Of a DNA stretch of 43,639 bases, positions 14,536 to 23,604 are shown piece after piece. The stretch covers positions 1 through 43,639 of the forward strand of contig SVPK01000005.1 in NCBI GenBank assembly GCA_015065875.1, in the 5' to 3' direction. The notes beneath the pieces were generated by a model. That model ran no database searches. It saw only the letters and a program-made list of their open reading frames with translations, and was not told the DNA's origin. Both the position numbers and the translations under genes were made by a program. Position 1 is the stretch's first letter. Each line of letters starts with the position of its first letter. The stretch comes from Oscillospiraceae bacterium. GTDB taxonomy: Bacteria; Bacillota; Clostridia; Oscillospirales; Acutalibacteraceae.

Positions 14536-14623
14536 CCCTCATAGGATATTGTGAGGGGGCGCAAAGGGATTCCCGCTATATCGGCGATAGCCATGGACTA
14601 TCCGCAGACTACCGATATGCCCC
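14536..14623 (+). ncRNA. structured RNA candidate between DegV and its terminator
   Basis: Several nested inverted repeats fall in 88 nt: CCCTCA with TGAGGG (14536-14541/14552-14557), GGGGC with GCCCC (14556-14560/14619-14623), ATATCGG with CCGATAT (14578-14584/14612-14618) and GATAG with CTATC (14586-14590/14598-14602). The last three stack into one long interrupted hairpin. A terminator follows 11 nt later. It may be the 3' part of the DegV mRNA or a small RNA released from it. I recognise no known RNA family. Confidence 0.4.
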
Positions 14624-14634
14624 GTTGATATAAA

Positions 14635-14667
14635 AAAGCACCCCAAAAATCGGGGTGCTTTATTTTT
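14635..14667. terminator. bidirectional terminator
   Basis: AAAGCACCCC (14635-14644) pairs perfectly with GGGGTGCTTT (14652-14661), flanked by an A-run and a T-run. It ends the rightward DegV transcript and the leftward DUF624 transcript. Confidence 0.9.
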
Positions 14668-15501
14668 TTATTCTTCTTCGGATGCGGGGAGCATTCGCTC
14701 ATCGTTGAATACATCGTCATCCTCAAATTTGGGGAGATATTCCTCGGGAACATCAAGGCCCAAATCAAGACGCTTTTGGATATCGGCATCGGGATGCTCT
14801 TCATAATAGGGGTCAATCATATACTTTCTGATGCAATCGAATATTGTAAACTGAATGAGGAAAGAACGGAATCCGGGATACACCAAGAACAAAAGAAGCG
14901 AGCCTACCATACCTGTAAAGGGAGATGCCAAGAGCAGGAACACTATCAGCAAATCAAAGGCTAACAGGACAAAGAACATCATAAGATTGCGAGGCAGATT
15001 TAAAAATACAAACTTAAAGGTATTCTTATAAAGCTGCTTCATATTAAGCGAGAAGGATACTATAAGCAATGGCATATAGTATTTCATAATCGAGAAGGTT
15101 ATGAGGCAGAAAAGGGTTACGCCCGTTACAATAGCCGACATAGTTCCCGGAGAGAGGTAGTAAACTACCAGAGAATATGCCATAGCGGCGGTTAGCAGCA
15201 GATTAACGATACCAACAACCAAAGCCTGTTTCCAGTTTTTCTTTATGGTATCAAAGAAATCCTGTTTGCCGAAGGAATGCTTCTCGCGCGAGAGGCTACG
15301 GGTTACGTGTGCAAAGCCGACATCGGCAAGACCATATGTAACAATCGGCATACAAATGAGGATATAATAGAAGGTTGTTGACATAAGCTTCCAGAAGTTG
15401 CGATAATACAGTTCAAAAAAGCGCACAAAGGATTTTTTCTTGGGCTCCTTTTTAGAAACTCCCGGACCTTCTTTTTCATAATTTATTTTAAAAAGACCCA
15501 T
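14668..15501 (-). CDS. DUF624 (YesL-like) membrane protein
   Basis: This 277-residue protein has about five to six hydrophobic segments. The family features visible are FFELYYRNFWKLMSTTFYYI, YGLADVGFAHVTRSLSRE, and FWKL-type and LLIVSFSLNMKQLYKNTFKF stretches, which fit the YesL/DUF624 family. In Bacilli these often sit with carbohydrate ABC transporters, but here the partner is another membrane protein only 2 nt upstream. The C-terminal 50 residues are acidic and cytoplasmic-looking (EEHPDADIQKR..., ending PASEEE). Function unknown. Confidence 0.8.
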   Translation of the reverse strand: MGLFKINYEKEGPGVSKKEPKKKSFVRFFELYYRNFWKLMSTTFYYILICMPIVTYGLADVGFAHVTRSLSREKHSFGKQDFFDTIKKNWKQALVVGIVNLLLTAAMAYSLVVYYLSPGTMSAIVTGVTLFCLITFSIMKYYMPLLIVSFSLNMKQLYKNTFKFVFLNLPRNLMMFFVLLAFDLLIVFLLLASPFTGMVGSLLLFLVYPGFRSFLIQFTIFDCIRKYMIDPYYEEHPDADIQKRLDLGLDVPEEYLPKFEDDDVFNDERMLPASEEE

Positions 15502-15503
15502 TT

Positions 15504-16229
15504 TTATTCTTTCTCCTTAACATAGAGCAGTTTGTTTTTAAGCGATATTTCGCTGTTGCCGCAATAGTATCCTGCGGCGGCGGCCAACGGCACGGGAACG
15601 AGGGTTAAAAGCAGAATGAGCAATCCGCCAACCGATAGCTGCGAAACATTCGCGGCGGCGCCATAAGCCCAGTTAACGAGCGGATACATATAAAGGTTTA
15701 CTACTTTAAATACACCATATATCCAAGGAGTGAAGGATACAAACTTGTTTACAAGCAATAAGAGATATAAAAGCGCAAACGGGGTAACCGCCATAAGACC
15801 GATTTTAAGGCCTTTGAGCTTGTCCCTCTCGGCTTTGCCGTAAACCGATTTGCTGTTATCGCTATCGCCCGCTTTCCAGAGGGTTGAATAGATAAAGGCG
15901 CAGAAAATTGAACCGGTAAATACCATGGTTAAAGTATCGATAAATACGGTTGCGCCCTTGCCGAGCGGAGTTCTGAAATCAACGCGGCTATATTCGGTTC
16001 CGTTCTTTTCGAGCTCGGCCAGTTTAAGGTCGTCCCCTTCCGTATAGTAATATCTATACTGCTTTACAGGGTTGCCCTCGGCATCATCAACATAAATATC
16101 ATAGCCTTCCGGCTCGGTTGCAACGCCTGTTGCGATAACATTAAACGATGCATGAATGAAAAAGCACAAAAAATCAAGTATCAACACAGAGATGACACAT
16201 TTTATGGCTAAAGGCATCTTTTCTTTCAT
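15504..16229 (-). CDS. uncharacterised membrane protein with an extracytoplasmic loop
   Basis: I do not recognise this 241-residue protein. It has one N-terminal membrane segment, a polar loop of about 70 residues rich in Tyr and acidic residues (EPEGYDIYVDDAEGN, YRYYYTEGDD), then four more hydrophobic segments and a basic tail. The topology suggests an exposed loop between segments 1 and 2. It ends 2 nt before the DUF624 gene, so the two are surely co-translated and may form a complex. The ribosome-binding site GGAAGTG precedes the ATG. Confidence 0.7.
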   Translation of the reverse strand: MKEKMPLAIKCVISVLILDFLCFFIHASFNVIATGVATEPEGYDIYVDDAEGNPVKQYRYYYTEGDDLKLAELEKNGTEYSRVDFRTPLGKGATVFIDTLTMVFTGSIFCAFIYSTLWKAGDSDNSKSVYGKAERDKLKGLKIGLMAVTPFALLYLLLLVNKFVSFTPWIYGVFKVVNLYMYPLVNWAYGAAANVSQLSVGGLLILLLTLVPVPLAAAAGYYCGNSEISLKNKLLYVKEKE

Positions 16230-16298
16230 TTTTTCACTTCCAAAAATTTTATCTATAATATACTATTACATAATACTACATTTTTTGTTAATATACAA

Positions 16299-17678
16299 TT
16301 AACTTTTTTGCATATCCTCGCGGATAAGGTAGGCCGCTTTATAAATATCGCCGCCGCCCATAGTTATTATGAGGTCGCCTTTTTTCTTATTTTCGGCGAT
16401 ATGCTCGGCAATATCTGAAAAGGTTTCCAAAACAACCGCATTTTCGAGTTTTTCGGCTATATCCTCGCTCTTTATTCCATAGGTATTAACCTCGCGGGAG
16501 CCCATAATGGGGGTTAAGATAACCTTATCGGCAATCGATAAAGCGCGAACAAACTCATCCTTAAGCAGGGCGGTTCGCGAGAAGGTAAAGGGTTGGAATA
16601 TGGCAACAACGCGCGAAAAATCAAGACTTTTTGCGGCCGAGAGGGTTGCCTCGATTTCGGTTGGATGATGAGCATAGTCATCAACCAGGGTTACTCCATC
16701 GGCCTCGCATAAAAACTCAAAGCGGCGACCCGCTCCCGTAAACTTTGAGAGGGCGGAATCGATATCGGCAGGACTTACCCCCATATCATAGGCAACCGCA
16801 AAAGCGGCAAGACCGTTATAAACATTATGCTTGCCCGGAATACGCATATGAACTCGGCCGAGCTTTTGGCCGTTTTTATACGCATCAAACTCATAGCCCA
16901 GAGCCGCGGGAGCGATATTATCGGCATAAAAATCGTTATCCTTATTAAGACCAAAGGTTATAACCTTTGCATCTATCCCCTCTGCCGCGCGACGGGCAAG
17001 AGCATCATCGCCGTTTATATACGCTGTATGCGACATGGAGATAAACTTATGGAAGGATAAAACGAGGTTATCCATTGTTTTAAAATAATCGAGATGGTCA
17101 TCATCGATATTAAGCAGAACCGAAACATCGGGCGACATTTGAAGGAAGGTATCAACAAACTCGCAGGACTCGCAAACCATATGCTCACTTTTGCCGCTTC
17201 GGCCGTTTGTTCCCAGCAGCGGCAAACGTCCGCCGATAACTGCGGTAGGGTCGAGGTTGTTTAAATAGAGAATTTGTGTTATCATAGAGGTAACGGAGGT
17301 TTTTCCATGGGTTCCGCAAACGCCGATAACATTATCGAACCGGCGGGTCAGCGCGCCCAAAAGATGGCTTCGCTCCATTGTTGGAATTCCGCGACGACGG
17401 GCCTCACACAGTTCGGGATTATCCTGCGATATTGCGGCCGAATAAACAACAAGCTCGCTATCGCCTATATTCTCGGCGCTATGGCCCATATAAACGGTTG
17501 CACCCAAGGCGCGAACCCGCTTTAAGGGGTCGCTCTCGTTATTATCGGAGCCCGAAAGGATATAGCCCTTTCCATGCAGTATCTCGGCAAGCGGGCACAT
17601 ACCCGAACCGCCGATGCCTATCATATGGATTCGCTTAACGCGTTCTATAATTTTATCTTCTTCCCTGAGTTTCTTCAT
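16299..17678 (-). CDS. murC: UDP-N-acetylmuramate--L-alanine ligase
   Basis: MurC adds L-alanine to UDP-N-acetylmuramate, the first peptide step of peptidoglycan synthesis, in the cytoplasm. The 459-residue protein has the N-terminal UDP-binding loop HMIGIGGSGMCPLAE (residues 18-32), the ATP loop GTHGKTS (122-128), NIDDDHLDYF and DDYAHHPTEI, all diagnostic. Its length is normal. The ribosome-binding site is GGAGGAAG. It stands apart from the main dcw cluster and diverges from cca, with 99 nt between the two starts. Confidence 0.97.
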   Translation of the reverse strand: MKKLREEDKIIERVKRIHMIGIGGSGMCPLAEILHGKGYILSGSDNNESDPLKRVRALGATVYMGHSAENIGDSELVVYSAAISQDNPELCEARRRGIPTMERSHLLGALTRRFDNVIGVCGTHGKTSVTSMITQILYLNNLDPTAVIGGRLPLLGTNGRSGKSEHMVCESCEFVDTFLQMSPDVSVLLNIDDDHLDYFKTMDNLVLSFHKFISMSHTAYINGDDALARRAAEGIDAKVITFGLNKDNDFYADNIAPAALGYEFDAYKNGQKLGRVHMRIPGKHNVYNGLAAFAVAYDMGVSPADIDSALSKFTGAGRRFEFLCEADGVTLVDDYAHHPTEIEATLSAAKSLDFSRVVAIFQPFTFSRTALLKDEFVRALSIADKVILTPIMGSREVNTYGIKSEDIAEKLENAVVLETFSDIAEHIAENKKKGDLIITMGGGDIYKAAYLIREDMQKS

Positions 17679-17777
17679 AGTCTTCCTCCAAAGGAAATTA
17701 TTTACCCTTCTATTATATTGCTTTCAGGCGAAAAAATAAACAAAAATTTTATGTTTTATGAAAATGAGGTGACAGTT

Positions 17778-18935
17778 TTGGAGTTTTTATTGCCGATAGA
17801 GGTAAAAATCTGCATAGATACCCTCGAAAACGCGGGTTATGAGGCCTTTTGTGTTGGCGGAGCGGTTAGAGATATGCTTTTGGGCGCCGGTCCTTTAGAT
17901 TTTGATGTAACCACCAATTGTCCCCCAAACGAAATAATGAACCTTTTCGACAAAACTGTTCCAACAGGAATCGAACACGGAACGGTTACCGTTATTATAG
18001 ATGGTTTCGCCATAGAGGTTACCACCTATCGAACCGAGGACGGATATTCCGATTCGCGCCATCCTGATAAGGTTTTATTTGTTGGCAATATCGATGACGA
18101 CCTATCGCGCCGCGATTTTACGGTTAATGCGATAGCCTATAACCCGAAAAGCGGAATTTATGACCCGTATTTTGGCAGACAAGACCTCCAAAAACACATT
18201 TTGAGAACGGTTGGCGACCCGCAAAGGCGTTTTTCGGAGGATGCGCTTCGTATAATGCGCCTTTTCCGCTTTGCCTCAAAGCTCGATTTTAGGCTTGAGA
18301 GCGAATCGCACAATGCGGCAATCAAACTACTCCCCTTGCTCGAAAAAATCAGCAGAGAGCGAATTTTTGGTGAACTTACGGCAATGCTTTGCGGCAAAAG
18401 CGCCGAAAACGCAAATCCCTTCTTTTTATCGGGTGCTTTGGCCTTTTTAGGGCTTGGAAAATGCGATATTGAAGGTATATCTTCGCTGCCGCGCGACCGC
18501 AGCATTAGATTTGCGGCGCTACTTATACTCTCGAGCAGCGAAACGGCAGTTCTCGAAAATCTGCGAGCAGATAACGCGCTAAAGGGCGAGGTTGCTTCCC
18601 TGCTTCGCCTTTATAACGAAGCGAAAATCGACGATAGCATATCGATAAAGCAGGCGCTAAAGGCCGAGGGCGCAGATATTGTCAGAAAATATTTTTATCT
18701 TCTTTCCTTCTTTAAGGGGGCGGATATAAAGGCGCTTTTATCGGAGCTTGAGCGCATAATAAAAACCGGCGAGCCATATTCGGCGGCGCAGCTTGCCATT
18801 GGTGGCGAGGATATCAAGAACGCAGGCTTTAGCGGCCGCGAAATAGGCGAAACGCTCAATAAACTCATTGATGAGGTTATAGCCGACCCAAGCCTTAACT
18901 CCCGCGAAAAGCTAATGAATATTATCACCAAATAA
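17778..18935 (+). CDS. cca: CCA tRNA nucleotidyltransferase
   Basis: The enzyme adds or repairs the 3' CCA of tRNAs. The chosen start gives 385 residues. The catalytic part has CVGGAVRDMLLG, the metal-binding LDFDVTT, SRRDFTVNAIAYNP and the base-selecting FSEDALRIMRLFRFASKL. No HD domain follows, as is usual for class II enzymes of Firmicutes. I use a TTG start at 17778-17780 because GAGGTGA lies 5 nt upstream; the in-frame ATG at 17751 has no ribosome-binding site, and the frame before that overlaps murC. It is convergent with nothing; a hairpin follows at 18941. Confidence 0.95.
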   Translation: MEFLLPIEVKICIDTLENAGYEAFCVGGAVRDMLLGAGPLDFDVTTNCPPNEIMNLFDKTVPTGIEHGTVTVIIDGFAIEVTTYRTEDGYSDSRHPDKVLFVGNIDDDLSRRDFTVNAIAYNPKSGIYDPYFGRQDLQKHILRTVGDPQRRFSEDALRIMRLFRFASKLDFRLESESHNAAIKLLPLLEKISRERIFGELTAMLCGKSAENANPFFLSGALAFLGLGKCDIEGISSLPRDRSIRFAALLILSSSETAVLENLRADNALKGEVASLLRLYNEAKIDDSISIKQALKAEGADIVRKYFYLLSFFKGADIKALLSELERIIKTGEPYSAAQLAIGGEDIKNAGFSGREIGETLNKLIDEVIADPSLNSREKLMNIITK

Positions 18936-18954
18936 TAATTAAGGTCATAGGATG
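18927..18954 (+). promoter_or_regulatory. candidate sigma-K-type promoter for dpaAB
   Basis: ACC (18927-18929) is followed after 16 nt by CATAGGATG (18946-18954). This approximates the Bacillus sigma-K pattern AC-N16-CATAnnnTA. The dipicolinate synthase operon is mother-cell, sigma-K controlled in Bacillus. The signal overlaps the end of cca and the hairpin, so chance is possible. Confidence 0.3.
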
Positions 18955-18982
18955 TATTAGATTACTTCCTATGACCTTTTTT
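18941..18982 (+). terminator. terminator of cca
   Basis: AAGGTCATAGGA (18941-18952) pairs perfectly with TCCTATGACCTT (18967-18978) around a 14-nt loop, followed by T residues. It separates cca from the sporulation pair. Confidence 0.8.
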
Positions 18983-18995
18983 GGTGGTGTTTATT

Positions 18996-19823
18996 ATGGT
19001 TTTTGCGATTATCGGCGGCGATGAACGACAAATCTATTTAAAACAAAAGCTGCGGCGCGACGGGCACACGGTTAGGATGTGTGGCTTTGAGCGACATAGC
19101 AGTCATATTTCCTGCCTTAAGGTTGGGGATGCACTTTTCGGCGCCGATTGCGTTATACTGCCGCTTCCCTCCTCAAAGGACGGAAAAACGGTTTGGACAC
19201 CGCTCGGAACCGAGGAAATACTGCTTTGCGACCTGCCAAAGGCGGCAGGCAAGAAAACCTTGTTTTTAACGGCGCTAACCCATATCGGTGCCGCACGCGA
19301 ATGTGATTATTTTGCCAAAGAGGAGTTAACGGTTTTAAATGCCGCCCTGACTGCCGAAGGTGCTGTTGCATCGGCCATTAACAACACAAGCCGCGCGCTT
19401 TTGGGAGCAAACTGCCTTGTTGCGGGATTCGGACGGATAGGAAAGCTGCTCTGTAGCCGCCTTTTGCCCTTTGGCGCTAAAGTTTATGCTACCTCACGCA
19501 GACCCGAAACCATGGCTTGGATACGGTCATACGGTTTTGAAGGTATAGACATAGGTGAGGTTGAGCGAAATGCGGATAAATTCGATATCATTTTTAACAC
19601 CGCTCCACAACCTTTATTTACGCGAAATATACTTACAAGACTTAAAAGCGATTGCGTTTTTATTGAGCTCGCTTCTCCCCCGTTCGGAATCGATTTCGAG
19701 GCCGCAGAGGAATTGGGGATTAAGGTTATAAAGGCCTCGGGGCTCCCTGCAAAAACCGCGCCCGAAGCCGCGGCGGAAATAATCTACGACACGGTTAAGA
19801 ATATAATAAACCAAAAGATATAG
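18996..19823 (+). CDS. dpaA: dipicolinate synthase subunit A
   Basis: With DpaB this subunit oxidises dihydrodipicolinate to dipicolinic acid, the calcium-chelating compound of the spore core, in the mother cell. The 275-residue protein begins FAIIGGDERQIYLKQKL, the DpaA/SpoVFA signature. Later it shows the Rossmann loop VAGFGRIGKLLCSRL and NTAPQPLFTRNIL. I use the ATG at 18996 because GGTGG lies about 10 nt upstream. dpaB follows after 17 nt. In Bacillus the pair sits ahead of asd and dapA; here it is alone behind cca. Its presence separates this organism from cluster I clostridia, which use EtfA instead. Confidence 0.95.
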   Translation: MVFAIIGGDERQIYLKQKLRRDGHTVRMCGFERHSSHISCLKVGDALFGADCVILPLPSSKDGKTVWTPLGTEEILLCDLPKAAGKKTLFLTALTHIGAARECDYFAKEELTVLNAALTAEGAVASAINNTSRALLGANCLVAGFGRIGKLLCSRLLPFGAKVYATSRRPETMAWIRSYGFEGIDIGEVERNADKFDIIFNTAPQPLFTRNILTRLKSDCVFIELASPPFGIDFEAAEELGIKVIKASGLPAKTAPEAAAEIIYDTVKNIINQKI

Positions 19824-19840
19824 CGAAACGGAGTTTTTTT

Positions 19841-20410
19841 ATGAACGGAATTTCTGTTGGATATGCTATGTGCGGCTCGTTTTGCACAATGCGCCGTGCC
19901 GTTGAGCAGATGAAGGTTTTGCGCGAAATGGGCGCCGATATAACACCTATAATGTCGCCGATTGTTTTCGGAACCGATACCCGATTCGGCACTGCAGAAC
20001 ATTGGAAAAACACGGTTGAGGATATATGCGGTAAAAAAATTATCCACACGGTTGAGGGCGCCGAGCCGATTGGTCCGAAGGGCCTACTGGACCTGCTAAT
20101 AGCCGCGCCCTGCACCGGCAACACACTGAGCAAATTTGCTCTCGGAATAACCGATACCTCGGTTACAATGGCACTCAAGGCACACATACGCAACGAGCGA
20201 CCATTATTGCTCGCGATTGCAACCAATGATGCTCTTTCGGCCTCGGCTAAAAACATAGGAGCCCTAATGAATACCAAAAATGTTTTCTTGGTTCCCATGG
20301 CGCAGGATGACCCCAAAGGCAAGCCTACCTCGATGATAGCAGATTTTAATAAAATACCGCAGGCGGCCCTGGCCGCACTTGAGGGTAAGCAACTACAACC
20401 CATATTTTAA
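19841..20410 (+). CDS. dpaB: dipicolinate synthase subunit B (flavoprotein)
   Basis: This 189-residue partner of DpaA belongs to the flavoprotein family that binds FMN. Signatures are VGYAMCGSFCTM at the N-terminus, TPIMSPIVFGTDTRFG, LLIAAPCTGNTLSKFALGI and a C-terminal FLVPMAQDDPKGKPTSM. All nine valine codons are GTT, matching native usage. The gene follows dpaA closely and is closed by a strong terminator. Confidence 0.96.
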   Translation: MNGISVGYAMCGSFCTMRRAVEQMKVLREMGADITPIMSPIVFGTDTRFGTAEHWKNTVEDICGKKIIHTVEGAEPIGPKGLLDLLIAAPCTGNTLSKFALGITDTSVTMALKAHIRNERPLLLAIATNDALSASAKNIGALMNTKNVFLVPMAQDDPKGKPTSMIADFNKIPQAALAALEGKQLQPIF

Positions 20411-20414
20411 AGCG

Positions 20415-20450
20415 AAAAGCGCTGTATGAATACCATACAGCGCTTTTTTT
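20415..20450. terminator. bidirectional terminator between dpaB and addA
   Basis: AAAAGCGCTGTATG (20415-20428) pairs perfectly with CATACAGCGCTTTT (20434-20447), flanked by A- and T-runs. The T-run overlaps the addA stop codon at 20449-20451. Confidence 0.93.
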
Positions 20451-23400
20451 AGATTTCTATGGTTTCGCCCAAATGGAAGGAATAAATAAGCATATCCTTA
20501 ACAGGACGACCAAAAAGCTTTTCGCAAGCATCACGGTATAGCATAAGCTGTTTACCATAGCGCTCGGAAAGCTCCTCGCCCGAGGATACCCTATCGGTTT
20601 TAAAATCTATTACCGAAACGGTATCGCCCTCATCGATAACGCAATCTATAACTCCTTGAACGACGGTTGAATCATATTCGCCATCGCCGACGGGAAGTTC
20701 GGTTATGAATCGCATTTCGCGATGAAGCTCGGCCTTCATCATACGAGAATAAAGCGGGCTTTTGAAGAATTTTTCGAGCTTTTCTATATCGGCGGCCTCC
20801 GCCTCGGCGGAGAAAATATAATGCTCCGCCTCTAATCTATGCAGTTCATCCTTTACGCTATCATTAGCGGCAAAGTAGTTTGCAAACTGCATAAATTTAT
20901 GGGTTGCGGTTCCGCGTTGGGCGGGAGTTAATCCACCCTTGGATAAAAATGCGGGGCGGGCAGAAAAATCATAATCCGCCGCGCTTTCGCCGCTTACTAT
21001 TTCGGAAACAGAGGTTTTGGCCTTGGCGAAAACGCATTCACTAAACGGATATTTGAACTCGATTCTTTCAACTATTTGATTATAATCCACCGCCGATTTA
21101 TCGCCGCTTTCCTTTTCGGATTCGGAGTCCGCCTCTTCGGGAGCGCCGAGCCACACCTCGGCATTAGCGCCCGAACATAACAGCTCCTTTGGCACCTCAA
21201 TGCCCAAGGCCTTATGAAGCGAGGAAAACTCCGTTCCCCTTATAAGCGAAAGCAAGAACCAATCATAATATTTACCTGCAGAGGATACTATCGCATCGGC
21301 ACCCATTTCCTTTATGGCTTTTAGCATATCGGCCGCTTTTTTGGCATGGTTTTTGGCGGTAAGGGTTATAAGCAGGCGCTCCTCCGCACGGGTTAGCGCT
21401 ACATAAAGTATACGCAATTCCTCGGATAAATTCTGCTCGGCAACGGCACGGGAAATTGCCTCGCGCGCGACGGTATTGCGGCGAGTATTTTCCACAGGAT
21501 TAACACCCTTAAAAGCCACACCTAAATGGCGGTCCATAACTAAACTCGCGGTGCTATCAGCTTTATTGAATCTGCGGAAGCTTCCCGCTATGATGCATAT
21601 CGGAAACTGCAGACCCTTTGAGCCATGGAAGCTCATAATTGTAACGGCATCATCTCCTGTATCGGCGGGGGGCTTCAGTTTATCGCCTATGTGCTCGACA
21701 TATCGGGGAAAACCGCTCGCTTTGCCGCCGTTTTCGCAATATTCACGTGCGATTTGTAAAAGCAACAGTAAATTCGCATTGCGACGAGAGCCATCATCCA
21801 TAGAGAGCACTATATCGAGCAGACCCGTTTCATCATAGAGGCGGGATATTAGCCTATCGACCGACATGGTTGCCGCCATACGGCGCCAATCACGAAGTTG
21901 TTTTATCGCGGCGGCCACACGCGCATTGCCCTCGCGCTCGGCCAAAAGAAACGCACTATAAAGATTGCCTTTTTTACTTGAAATGCGTATTTTTGCAACA
22001 TCATCAGGGGTAAAACCGAATATGGGCGATAGCATAAGCGACATCAAAGGGACATCGTTTGTTGGGTTATCGAGAACACGAAGCAGGGCGAGCATATACA
22101 TTATCTCGCGCGATTCGAGGAAATTGCCCGCTTGATATCTAACCGGGATTCCGAGTGCATTCAGTTCTTTTATATATGCCTCGGCATGGTCGGCCGGCGA
22201 ACGCATAAGTATTGCAAAATCGCCCGGCTTTGCTTCTCGCAGCTCATCGCCCTTTCGCAAGAAGGGCTTTTCGCTCATAACCTTTTTAATATAGGCCGCG
22301 ATATGCTTGGCCTCGGCTTTTTCCTCTTTATCCTCGCCGTCGGCTGTATTAAGCAGGTGCAGTTCGGCGGCGGGAGCCTCGTTTTTAGGGAAGGTTGCGG
22401 CACTTATAAGACGCTCATCCCCCTCGTATTCAACGCCGCCAAATCGGCGCGACATAGTTAATGAGAAAAGATAATTGATATATTCGCAAACACCGTTTCG
22501 GCTTCTGAAGTTTGCGGCGAGGGCGATTTTTTTGCCCCCTTCTCCCCCAATATCCGAATAGCTATCCTTTTTTCGCATAAAGTTTTCGGGGTTTGCGCCG
22601 CGGAAGCCATAAATGCTCTGTTTAACATCGCCAACCGCAAAAAGCTTTTTGCCGCAAGAGGAAAGAATATAAAAGAGGGTATCCTGCAAATCGTTTACAT
22701 CCTGATACTCATCAACCAATATCTCATAAAAATTTTCAGAAAGAATATTGGCCTGCTCGGTTGGGGTTCCGTCGGGTGAGCAAAGGAGCGACAGAGCCAT
22801 CTGCTCGGTATTATAGAAGGTTAGCATATTCTTTTCGCACATAACCTCAAAAACACGAGCCGCGAAGCGCTCAACAAGCTCGAGCAGGGTTATAACATGG
22901 GGAGCCAGCTCGCAAAGGGCTTTATTATCCTCGCTAGTATCAAAAAGGTTATCACACTGCCAATCTATAAGGCGCGGGCGCCAAATATTATCGGCCGAAA
23001 GAGTTGCCTCCTCATACATTTTTTTGCATCCGTTGAGCCAATGCGACGGGAACGGCATAGTTGTTGAATACTTAAATATCTTAAGGATGGCTTCGATTAT
23101 TCTGCGGTCGTCACCACCGCAGCCGAAGGAATCGAGCAGAGCAATAAGACGACTGCTATCGGTTTTATAATACTCGTCGAGAATTTCGTTTACAGCGGCA
23201 TCATATATCGGGTAGAGTTCATTTTCGGTTATTATCTTAAAATCGGGTGAGATGCCGAAATTTTCAAAATTTTCGCGAACCAAATTGATGCAGAAGGTAT
23301 CGATTGTGCAGATTTTGGCCGAAGGGAGCAAAAGAAGTTGTTTTTTAAGGTTTCGGTCGGTAGGATTTTTGGCCGATTCCTCATAAAGGCGCTTTTCGAT

Positions 23401-23604
23401 TCTGCCCCGCATTTCGGCGGCGGCCGCATTGGTAAAGGTTACTATCAGCAAACGGTCGATTGAGACGGGGTCGTCTTTTCGGCAAAGCATATTAACAACG
23501 CGCTCAACCAAAACGGCGGTTTTTCCCGAGCCTGCGGCTGCGGTTATCAAAACACTGCCGCGGGTATCGATTGCAAGCTTTTGTTGCTCGGTTGGTTTAA
23601 ACAC
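20449..23604 (-). CDS. addA: ATP-dependent helicase/nuclease subunit A
   Basis: AddA and AddB form the helicase-nuclease that processes double-strand breaks for RecA. The 1051-residue protein has Walker A (TAAAGSGKTAVLVERV, K28), the DEYQDV box near residue 295, VGDVKQSIYGFRGA, and TIMSFHGSKGLQFP. The C-terminal RecB-type nuclease has GVIDCVIDEG and SVIDFKTDRV. Bacillus AddA is about 1230 residues, so this form is compact. The start is a GTG at 23602-23604, overlapping the end of addB by 8 nt, with GGTGA upstream, so translation is coupled. That balances the two subunits. Confidence 0.97.
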   Translation of the reverse strand: MFKPTEQQKLAIDTRGSVLITAAAGSGKTAVLVERVVNMLCRKDDPVSIDRLLIVTFTNAAAAEMRGRIEKRLYEESAKNPTDRNLKKQLLLLPSAKICTIDTFCINLVRENFENFGISPDFKIITENELYPIYDAAVNEILDEYYKTDSSRLIALLDSFGCGGDDRRIIEAILKIFKYSTTMPFPSHWLNGCKKMYEEATLSADNIWRPRLIDWQCDNLFDTSEDNKALCELAPHVITLLELVERFAARVFEVMCEKNMLTFYNTEQMALSLLCSPDGTPTEQANILSENFYEILVDEYQDVNDLQDTLFYILSSCGKKLFAVGDVKQSIYGFRGANPENFMRKKDSYSDIGGEGGKKIALAANFRSRNGVCEYINYLFSLTMSRRFGGVEYEGDERLISAATFPKNEAPAAELHLLNTADGEDKEEKAEAKHIAAYIKKVMSEKPFLRKGDELREAKPGDFAILMRSPADHAEAYIKELNALGIPVRYQAGNFLESREIMYMLALLRVLDNPTNDVPLMSLMLSPIFGFTPDDVAKIRISSKKGNLYSAFLLAEREGNARVAAAIKQLRDWRRMAATMSVDRLISRLYDETGLLDIVLSMDDGSRRNANLLLLLQIAREYCENGGKASGFPRYVEHIGDKLKPPADTGDDAVTIMSFHGSKGLQFPICIIAGSFRRFNKADSTASLVMDRHLGVAFKGVNPVENTRRNTVAREAISRAVAEQNLSEELRILYVALTRAEERLLITLTAKNHAKKAADMLKAIKEMGADAIVSSAGKYYDWFLLSLIRGTEFSSLHKALGIEVPKELLCSGANAEVWLGAPEEADSESEKESGDKSAVDYNQIVERIEFKYPFSECVFAKAKTSVSEIVSGESAADYDFSARPAFLSKGGLTPAQRGTATHKFMQFANYFAANDSVKDELHRLEAEHYIFSAEAEAADIEKLEKFFKSPLYSRMMKAELHREMRFITELPVGDGEYDSTVVQGVIDCVIDEGDTVSVIDFKTDRVSSGEELSERYGKQLMLYRDACEKLFGRPVKDMLIYSFHLGETIEI

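Noticed and set aside
19795..20403. A 202-codon frame on the minus strand across all of dpaB
   Set aside because: It lies antisense to a well-recognised flavoprotein gene, has no ribosome-binding site or domain, and its residue make-up is that of a shadow frame.
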